Shown: positions 1 through 5,162 of the stretch, in pieces | Numbering within the stretch: the first letter of the stretch is position 1 | Layout of the letters: every line of letters starts with the position of its first letter | Source: Bacteroidales bacterium | GTDB lineage: Bacteria; Bacteroidota; Bacteroidia; Bacteroidales; UBA932 | NCBI GenBank assembly: GCA_017429885.1 | Contig: JAFROA010000114.1 | Span: 1-5,162, forward strand | Direction: 5' to 3' | Length of the DNA: 5,162 bases | Position numbers and translations under genes: made by a program | Notes under the pieces: model-generated | The model's input: the letters and a program-made list of their open reading frames with translations, nothing else | The model's database searches: none | Told to the model about the DNA's origin: nothing

Positions 1-38
1 CGTAAAGTTACCAGTTATTGATTTTTAGATCTCCACTG
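1..38 (+). other. Leader before the esterase gene; possible tail of an upstream gene
   Basis: The 38 bases before the chosen esterase start are too short to interpret firmly. Two reading frames run from the window edge to a stop: one ends RKVTSY with TGA at 19-21, the other ends VKLPVIDF with TAG at 26-28. Either could be the C-terminus of a preceding gene 10 to 17 bases upstream of the esterase, which would fit a compact operon. The third frame stops at once at 3-5. No Shine-Dalgarno-like purine run precedes the ATG, which is normal for Bacteroidota. Which frame is real, if any, cannot be decided from this window. Confidence 0.2.
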
Positions 39-1757
39 ATGAGACTGAAACTGAGCATATCGACAATCTTCGGACTATTATTGGGAGCTCTTTCCTCAAG
101 CGCCCAGATTAAGTGGTTCAACCCTGCGGATTATGATCGACCTTGCATCCAGCAACAAGGTTTTCAAGCCGAGCTTGGCAACTCCTATCATCGATTTCCC
201 GACAGATTCAAAGGAATAGTTCCCGATCTGGTTTGGAAGAAATCCACCAACTCTTCAGGTCTGGCCATTCACTTTTACACCGATGCCCCGGTTATTCATG
301 TAAGATACACAGTCTCAGGGGATCTCAACTCCCCCGACATGTCAACAATCGGAACGTCTGGATGCGATTTACGATACATCGACCCTAATGGGATATGGCG
401 TGATTTGGCAATGAACTACTCATTTGCCGACACAATAAAACTCTCGTACCATGGCCTGGATACCTCCCTGCAACACGAGTACAGGCTCTATCTACCTCTT
501 TATAATACAGTAGAGTGGCTTGAGATCGGTGTGCCGGTGAAATCATCGTTCAAGGTGGCGGCACCGAGGGAAGAGAAACCTATAGTCATCTACGGGACCT
601 CAATCTGCCAAGGAGGGAACACGTCCAGGGCCGGGAATTCTTGGACAAACCTTTTAAGCCAATATCTTGATTGGCCTGTCGTGAACTTCGGCTTCGATGG
701 TTCTGGCAAAATGGAGAAAGAAGTAGTCGAAGTTATCAGTGAGGTAGACGCCTCAGTCTATGTGCTTGACAATCTTTACAATCTCACTGAGTTCCCGGTT
801 CAGGAAAAGGTTGACAGGATAGTCAGGGCAATCCATATCCTCAAGGAACGCAGGCCTGAAACACCTGTTGTCATTGCCGGGCACACCGGCCACAACAGCC
901 CTTCGCATGCGGCGCAAAGGGATTCTTCTAACAAAGCGGTCGCGACCGCCTTGGACATAGTGGTAAAGGAAGGACTCAAAGATGTTTATCTTCTTTCTTT
1001 CGAGGGACTTGGAATGGATTCAGAGGGAAGCACGGTTGAGGGTGTTCACTTGAATGACTATGGGATGATGGAACTCGCCAAAGTCTATACGGACTACCTG
1101 AGGAGTCTTCTGGTAATACCTGACGGTGGCGAAGGAATCACTCATGAAGTCACCCAGCGGAGGATGCCACAGTATTATGACTGGCAGGAAAGGCACACTG
1201 AGATTCTTCGGGAAAACTCTACGAATCCTCCCAAAAGCGTTATCCTCGGAGATTCCATAATCCATTATTGGGGTGGGGCCTCACTTGGAGATCATGGGAT
1301 TGACACATGGAATGAGCGATTCGCCCCACTATCTTACAAGAATTTGGGGATGGCATGGGATAATATCGAGAACATCCTCTGGCGGGTGAATCATGGAGAG
1401 ATTGACGGATTCGAAGCCGAGACAGTGTTAGTAGAGGCAGGGAGCAACAACACCGACGACAACTCAGATGAGGAAATAGTCGAGGGGGTAGTGTTCCTTC
1501 TTAAGTCAATCCGGCTTCACCAGCCGAAGTCCAGGATCAAATACATCGCTATACTTCCCTGCTACCCGGATGAGGATCGAATCCGAGTATTGAACAAGAA
1601 ACTCAAGAAAGCTGTTCTGAAAGCGGGATTTGAGTATTGCGATCCTGGTCCCGCACTGCTGGCAAAACGGGGAACCATTGACAGAAAGTATTTCGTTGAT
1701 GACGCCCACCCCAACAAAGAAGGATATAGATTGATTATTGACGATATACTTAAATAA
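39..1757 (+). CDS. Secreted tandem SGNH/GDSL hydrolase (probable carbohydrate esterase)
   Basis: A 572-residue protein predicted to hydrolyse ester groups, probably acetyl groups on sugars, in the periplasm or outside the cell. Residues 1 to about 23 form a Sec signal peptide (RLK, hydrophobic core, then SSSAQ). The start at 39 is chosen because it begins this signal exactly; an in-frame TTG at 18 would only add seven residues before it. A beta-rich N-terminal region carries GCDLRY (108-113), a variant of the GxDLY motif (Pfam GxDLY type). The first SGNH domain (about 180-350, Lipase_GDSL_3 type) shows GTSICQGG with Ser188, Gly218, Asn248 and EGVH (Glu334, His337). The second (about 390-572, Lipase_GDSL_2 type) shows GDSI with Ser406, Gly437, GSNN (Asn470) and DDAH (Asp554, His557). 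The GH3 gene follows after 22 bases, so co-transcription is likely. The fold call is secure; acetyl esterase activity on a glycan is inferred from context, and the substrate is unknown. Confidence 0.9.
   Translation: MRLKLSISTIFGLLLGALSSSAQIKWFNPADYDRPCIQQQGFQAELGNSYHRFPDRFKGIVPDLVWKKSTNSSGLAIHFYTDAPVIHVRYTVSGDLNSPDMSTIGTSGCDLRYIDPNGIWRDLAMNYSFADTIKLSYHGLDTSLQHEYRLYLPLYNTVEWLEIGVPVKSSFKVAAPREEKPIVIYGTSICQGGNTSRAGNSWTNLLSQYLDWPVVNFGFDGSGKMEKEVVEVISEVDASVYVLDNLYNLTEFPVQEKVDRIVRAIHILKERRPETPVVIAGHTGHNSPSHAAQRDSSNKAVATALDIVVKEGLKDVYLLSFEGLGMDSEGSTVEGVHLNDYGMMELAKVYTDYLRSLLVIPDGGEGITHEVTQRRMPQYYDWQERHTEILRENSTNPPKSVILGDSIIHYWGGASLGDHGIDTWNERFAPLSYKNLGMAWDNIENILWRVNHGEIDGFEAETVLVEAGSNNTDDNSDEEIVEGVVFLLKSIRLHQPKSRIKYIAILPCYPDEDRIRVLNKKLKKAVLKAGFEYCDPGPALLAKRGTIDRKYFVDDAHPNKEGYRLIIDDILK
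96..107 (+). other. Signal peptide cleavage region of the esterase
   Basis: The residues SSSAQ, at about positions 20-24 of the esterase, follow a hydrophobic core (IFGLLLGAL) and fit a signal peptidase I site, with cleavage most likely after the Ala. There is no Cys here, so the protein should be soluble rather than a lipoprotein, unlike the GH3 product next to it. The exact cleavage residue is inferred by eye. Confidence 0.6.
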
Positions 1758-1779
1758 AACAACTATAAATCAAGCGATT

Positions 1780-1833
1780 ATGAAGAAGTGTATTTATCTG
1801 TTGTTTACCCTTGCAGTCATTCTCTATTCTTGT
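1780..1833 (+). other. Lipoprotein signal peptide of the GH3 enzyme
   Basis: The N-terminus has MKK, a hydrophobic core to residue 15, then LYSC with the lipid-modified Cys at 18. Tyr at the -2 position is less common than a small residue but is tolerated. The residues after Cys (GDSTSDKD) include three Asp. Acidic residues close to the Cys can act as a surface export signal in Bacteroidota, but this stretch is not a strong match, so periplasmic or surface display is undecided. Confidence 0.7.
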
Positions 1834-4047
1834 GGTGATAGCACAAGCGATAAAGATCGCTATATCAATGATTTGATGGGCAAAATGACGCTGAGGGAGA
1901 AACTCGGTCAGATGAATCTGCCTATGTGGGATAGTAATGCCATGACAGATTCCGTACTTGCCTCTATGGCTAAAGAAGGTTCAATCGGAGGCGTATGGAA
2001 CTTCAACGGGAATGCTGATGCCGCACATATCCAAAAGATTATAGTTGAGAATAGCAGACTGGGAATACCAATTCTTTTCGGAGCCGATGTTAACCACGGA
2101 CATCGCACGATTTTCCCGATAGGGCTCGCGATGTCATGCAGTTGGGACATGACAGCTATAGAAAAAGCGGCGAGAATTTCCGCCACTGAAGCCGCTGCGG
2201 ATGGTATTTGCTGGACTTACAGCCCGACCGTTGACATTTGCCATGATCCAAGATGGGGCAGGATTGCTGAAGGGGCCGGCGAGGATCCGTACCTCGGTGC
2301 CAGAGTGGCAGAAGCCATGGTCCGGGGATATCAGGGAAACCTTAAAGACAGCACCGAGATTATGTCGTGCGTCAAGCATTTCGCCTTTTACGGTGCCCCT
2401 GATGGCGGCAGAGACTATAATACGGTAGAGATTGGCAGGAACCGGATGTATAATGATTATCTGGAACCCTACAAGGCCGCGATTGAGGCAGGAGCCGGTA
2501 CTGTAATGACTTCATACAACACAGTAGATGGAATACCGTCAACCGGGAATCGTTGGTTGCTAACAGATCTATTAAGAAATGAACTAGGCTTTAAAGGGAT
2601 GGTCGTATCGGATGCGAATGCTATTTCATGCATGATCACCCATGGAATAGGAGACCTGAAGGAAAGCTCCATCCTGGCTCTTAAAGCGGGAACCGACATG
2701 GATATGAATTCATTAGGGTATATCGGGACTATTGAAGAGTCACTGAAGGAAGGAAAAGTCAGTAAGAAGGAAATAGATAACGCCTGCCGTCGTATCCTAA
2801 GTGTAAAATACGATTTGGGTCTTCTAAACGACCCATTTAAGTTCTTAAGGGTCAAGGAAGAATACAAAGAAGCGTCTCGTGCTGAACATCTATCATTCGA
2901 AAGGGAGATGGCTGCCAAGAGCATGGTCCTGCTCAAAAACGAAGGTCATCTTCTCCCACTAAAGGAAAAAGGTACCATCGCCGTGATCGGTCCACTCGCC
3001 GATTCATGGCCGACAGGAAAAGGGACGTGGACTTCCGGACATCTTTTTAATCAGAATAGTGTCGAGACCCTTTATCAAGGGCTTAAAGAAGAGCTGGGAG
3101 ATGCCGTCAACCTCCTTTATGCCAGAGGCTGCCCTCTTTACGATAATAAGATTGTATCCCGTCATGTTGGCGAAGACCAGTTCCGTGACAATCGATCCGA
3201 TGAGGAATTGTTACGTGAAGCAGTTAACGTCGCTAATCGAGCTGATGTCGTCATTGCAGCTTTAGGCGAGAATAATCACATGAGCGGGGAGGGCGCATGT
3301 AGAAGTGATTTGAATCTCCCTGCTAGTCAAAGACGCCTTTTAGAGGCACTGCTAAATACGGGGAAGGATATTGTCATGCTTAATTATTCCGGACGCCCGA
3401 CAGTTCTTACTTGGGAGAGCGAGCATGTCCCGGCCATCCTGCAAGTATGGTTTGGTGGTAGCATGGAGTCCCGGGCCATTTATGATATACTGTTCGGCAA
3501 GGTTAATCCCTCTGGCAGGTTGAGCGTTTCCTTCCCCTACAGTGCCGGGCAAATACCCTACTATTACAACCATCTTAGGACAGGAGACCCTTTTGAGAAA
3601 GATTGGGAAACAGATTTCCAAATGATGCTGTCAAACTATTTTGACGCTCCCAATGATCCGCTTTTCCCCTTCGGATATGGCTTGAGTTACACGACATTCA
3701 AGTACGGGAATATTGAGATTGACAGCACAGAACTACGTAAAGGTGAAGAGGTTACTGTGTCTGTAGAGATCACTAACACGGGGGATAGGGACGGAGATGA
3801 GACTCCGCAACTTTATATTCATGACTTGATGGCAAGTATCGCAAGGCCTCTGATGGAACTTAAAGGTTTCCAGAAAGTTCACCTGAAAGCCGGGGAGAGC
3901 GTGACAGCGCGGTTCCCTATCACTGAGGAAATCCTGAGGTTCTACAATTCATCCATGGAAAAAGTCTCGGAACCCGGTGATTATGACATCATGGTAGGTC
4001 CGGACTGCGCGCATGTCCAATCCGTCCGGCTAACATTGAAAGATTGA
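1780..4047 (+). CDS. Glycoside hydrolase family 3 lipoprotein, BglX-like beta-glycosidase
   Basis: A 755-residue retaining exo-beta-glycosidase, most like periplasmic beta-glucosidase BglX, which would release terminal beta-linked glucose or a related sugar from imported oligosaccharides. The order is: signal with lipobox-like LYSC (Cys18); the GH3 barrel (about 28-355) with GADVNHG (Asp103), HDPRWGR (Arg158), VKHF (Lys199, His200) and VVSDA, whose Asp278 is the expected nucleophile; the GH3 C-terminal alpha/beta sandwich (about 395-615) with MSGEGACR, whose Glu504 is the likely acid/base; the FPFGYGLSYT motif (629-638); and a fibronectin III-like domain (about 655-735). Length is normal for the BglX group and all key residues are present. 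ATG 1780 is chosen because it starts the MKK lipoprotein signal; the in-frame TTG at 1738 would overlap the esterase and bury the signal. It ends in a double stop, TGA TAA. Glucosidase versus xylosidase or other specificity cannot be settled here, so no gene symbol is given. Confidence 0.95.
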   Translation: MKKCIYLLFTLAVILYSCGDSTSDKDRYINDLMGKMTLREKLGQMNLPMWDSNAMTDSVLASMAKEGSIGGVWNFNGNADAAHIQKIIVENSRLGIPILFGADVNHGHRTIFPIGLAMSCSWDMTAIEKAARISATEAAADGICWTYSPTVDICHDPRWGRIAEGAGEDPYLGARVAEAMVRGYQGNLKDSTEIMSCVKHFAFYGAPDGGRDYNTVEIGRNRMYNDYLEPYKAAIEAGAGTVMTSYNTVDGIPSTGNRWLLTDLLRNELGFKGMVVSDANAISCMITHGIGDLKESSILALKAGTDMDMNSLGYIGTIEESLKEGKVSKKEIDNACRRILSVKYDLGLLNDPFKFLRVKEEYKEASRAEHLSFEREMAAKSMVLLKNEGHLLPLKEKGTIAVIGPLADSWPTGKGTWTSGHLFNQNSVETLYQGLKEELGDAVNLLYARGCPLYDNKIVSRHVGEDQFRDNRSDEELLREAVNVANRADVVIAALGENNHMSGEGACRSDLNLPASQRRLLEALLNTGKDIVMLNYSGRPTVLTWESEHVPAILQVWFGGSMESRAIYDILFGKVNPSGRLSVSFPYSAGQIPYYYNHLRTGDPFEKDWETDFQMMLSNYFDAPNDPLFPFGYGLSYTTFKYGNIEIDSTELRKGEEVTVSVEITNTGDRDGDETPQLYIHDLMASIARPLMELKGFQKVHLKAGESVTARFPITEEILRFYNSSMEKVSEPGDYDIMVGPDCAHVQSVRLTLKD

Positions 4048-4122
4048 TAACGTATTTTGTATATATTAATCAACATATAGTTGAAGTATTACCAACATTA
4101 TTAACACTCTTATTTAAATCAA
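4048..4122 (+). promoter_or_regulatory. AT-rich intergenic leader of the susC-like gene, with weak promoter-like elements
   Basis: This 75-base gap has 15 G or C, about 20%, clearly lower than the genes around it. It opens with a second stop (TAA) in frame with the GH3 gene. TTTG at 4056-4059 and TATAGTTG at 4076-4083 resemble the Bacteroides -33 (TTTG) and -7 (TAnnTTTG) elements, with one mismatch in the latter. The 16-base spacer is shorter than usual, so this is a candidate only. If real, transcription would begin near 4090. There is no Shine-Dalgarno motif; the ATG is preceded by an AT-rich run, as is usual in this phylum. No stem followed by a T-run that would end GH3 transcription was found. 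Confidence 0.3.
4070..4084. repeat. 15-base dyad TCAACATATAGTTGA
   Basis: The arms TCAAC and GTTGA are perfect inverted repeats around a five-base ATATA centre. The dyad overlaps the candidate -7 element before the susC-like gene, where a regulator could bind. The arms are short and the region is AT-rich, so a chance match is quite possible. It has no T-run after it and is too weak to be a terminator. Confidence 0.35.
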
Positions 4123-5162
4123 ATGGCAACAAAAAGAAATCAAAGTCTAGCGCTTAAGATAGCGAAGACAGCTTTCGTATGCGGCCTAGTCATGGTTCCG
4201 ATGAACATGTCCGCTGCCATTCCAGACAGCAGTGTGGACATTATCTCTGTCACGGCCAACGATCAGGACGGCCGTGTGATTACCGTTAAGGTTAAGGATT
4301 CCTCCGGACCAGTAGCTGGAGCGAGCATCTTGATAAATGGCACCCGCGATGGCGCATTCACCGACATGAACGGTGAAGCCACACTCAACAATGTCAGACC
4401 AGATGCATCCATTACAGTATCTTTTATCGGCTATGAGACACAAGTTATCCAAGTCAATGGCCGGTCTACAATTGATGTGACTCTCAAGGTCGACTCCGAG
4501 ACTCTCGACGAACTGGTAGTTGTCGGGTATGGAGTCCAGAAGAAAGTTAACCTATCCGGTTCTGTCGCGACCGCCGACACAAAAAAACTTGAAAGCCGGC
4601 CTGCGGCCAATATCGCCAACGCCCTTCAGGGAGCTGTCGCGAACCTGAACATTGATCCCGCAAAGGGAACTCCCGGATCATCCACGTCAATGAATGTCCG
4701 TGGATTCACATCCATCAACGGAGGTTCTCCTCTTGTTGTTATCGATGGTATAATCTCTGAGGTTACCGAACTCAACAGAATGAACCCCAACGACATTGAG
4801 AGTATCTCTGTGCTCAAGGACGCGGCTTCCGCCGCAATCTATGGCTCACGCGCGGCCTTCGGAGTCATCCTTGTCAACACAAAGACAGGAAAATCAGAGA
4901 AAGTATCTGTTAATTACAATAACTACTTTGATTACGCTGATATCAATACGGTCCGAAGGAAACTTTGTACCGACCCCTATCAGGCAATGGTGGACGTGAA
5001 CACTGTTACTCCGGAATATAACTTCTTTAACGACGAGTGCCTTGCTGGAGCAAAAGCTTACAGAGACGGGCAAAGCGACAAGAGCTATTACTATTCCGAC
5101 AGATGGGGATACAACTGGTACTACGACAGCAATGACCGCTGGGATTCCTATTTCAAGACCGC
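4123..5162 (+). CDS. susC: SusC-like TonB-dependent outer-membrane transporter, 5' part
   Basis: The first 346 codons of a SusC/RagA-family transporter, cut by the window edge; full members are usually about 1000 residues. It would form the outer-membrane beta-barrel that imports oligosaccharides, powered by TonB and capped by a SusD-like lipoprotein. Seen in order: a signal peptide to about residue 31 (cleavage near MSA or SAA); a carboxypeptidase-regulatory-like beta domain (about 50-125) with PVAGASILINGT and FIGYET; the TonB box region LDELVVVGYG (128-137); a plug domain (about 140-255) with NVRGF, PLVVIDG and the family hallmark KDAASAAIYGSRAAFGV (232-248); then the start of the barrel, rich in Tyr and Trp. 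There is no room for an STN signalling domain between the signal peptide and the first domain, so sigma/anti-sigma control through this protein is unlikely. The gene symbol denotes the family, not starch specificity. Confidence 0.95.
   Translation, partial: MATKRNQSLALKIAKTAFVCGLVMVPMNMSAAIPDSSVDIISVTANDQDGRVITVKVKDSSGPVAGASILINGTRDGAFTDMNGEATLNNVRPDASITVSFIGYETQVIQVNGRSTIDVTLKVDSETLDELVVVGYGVQKKVNLSGSVATADTKKLESRPAANIANALQGAVANLNIDPAKGTPGSSTSMNVRGFTSINGGSPLVVIDGIISEVTELNRMNPNDIESISVLKDAASAAIYGSRAAFGVILVNTKTGKSEKVSVNYNNYFDYADINTVRRKLCTDPYQAMVDVNTVTPEYNFFNDECLAGAKAYRDGQSDKSYYYSDRWGYNWYYDSNDRWDSYFKT

Noticed and set aside
18..38. TTG start giving a seven-residue longer esterase
   Set aside because: The ATG at 39 begins the signal peptide directly, and the extra residues (MIFRSPL) add nothing recognisable.
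1738..1779. TTG start giving a 14-residue longer GH3 protein
   Set aside because: It overlaps the end of the esterase gene and would place extra residues ahead of a clean MKK lipoprotein signal; ATG 1780 is far better.
2469..2936. 155-codon open frame on the - strand inside the GH3 gene
   Set aside because: It lies fully inside a gene with strong family motifs, has no recognisable domain, signal or leader, and looks like a shadow frame.
4048..4122. Intrinsic terminator after the GH3 gene
   Set aside because: The only dyad has five-base AT-rich arms and no T-run after it.
4186..4817. Three short - strand open frames under the susC-like gene
   Set aside because: They sit opposite well-conserved SusC domains and show no features of their own.

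Overview
The window looks like part of a polysaccharide utilization locus (PUL) from a member of the Bacteroidota, most likely the order Bacteroidales. Three things point there: the 5' end of a SusC-type TonB-dependent transporter with its own carboxypeptidase-regulatory-like domain and TonB box, a BglX-like GH3 glycosidase with a lipoprotein signal, and AT-rich leaders without clear Shine-Dalgarno motifs. I cannot name genus or species from the sequence. A gut lineage such as Muribaculaceae or Prevotella is only a guess.

Layout, all on the + strand. Positions 1-38 hold a short leader and possibly the last codons of an upstream gene. Positions 39-1757 encode a secreted protein with two SGNH/GDSL hydrolase domains in tandem. 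After a 22-base gap, 1780-4047 encodes a GH3 glycoside hydrolase lipoprotein. A 75-base, very AT-rich gap (about 20% GC) follows, with a 15-base dyad and a weak promoter-like arrangement. From 4123 to the window end lies the first 346 codons of a SusC-like outer-membrane transporter, cut by the window edge. A SusD-like partner would be expected just beyond it.

Inferred joint function: the SusC protein (with a SusD partner) imports oligosaccharides across the outer membrane, the two-domain esterase removes acyl groups, probably acetyl, from sugars, and the GH3 enzyme releases terminal beta-linked sugars. Together this suggests an acylated beta-linked plant or microbial glycan as target, but the sequence does not show which one. 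The tight esterase-GH3 spacing suggests co-transcription; the transporter may be read through from them or have its own promoter.

Nothing here looks like a wholly new system. The most notable detail is the unequal pair of catalytic sites in the tandem esterase: the first domain has Glu where the acid of the Ser-His-Asp triad is normally Asp. No RNA gene, mobile element, CRISPR array or convincing terminator was seen.
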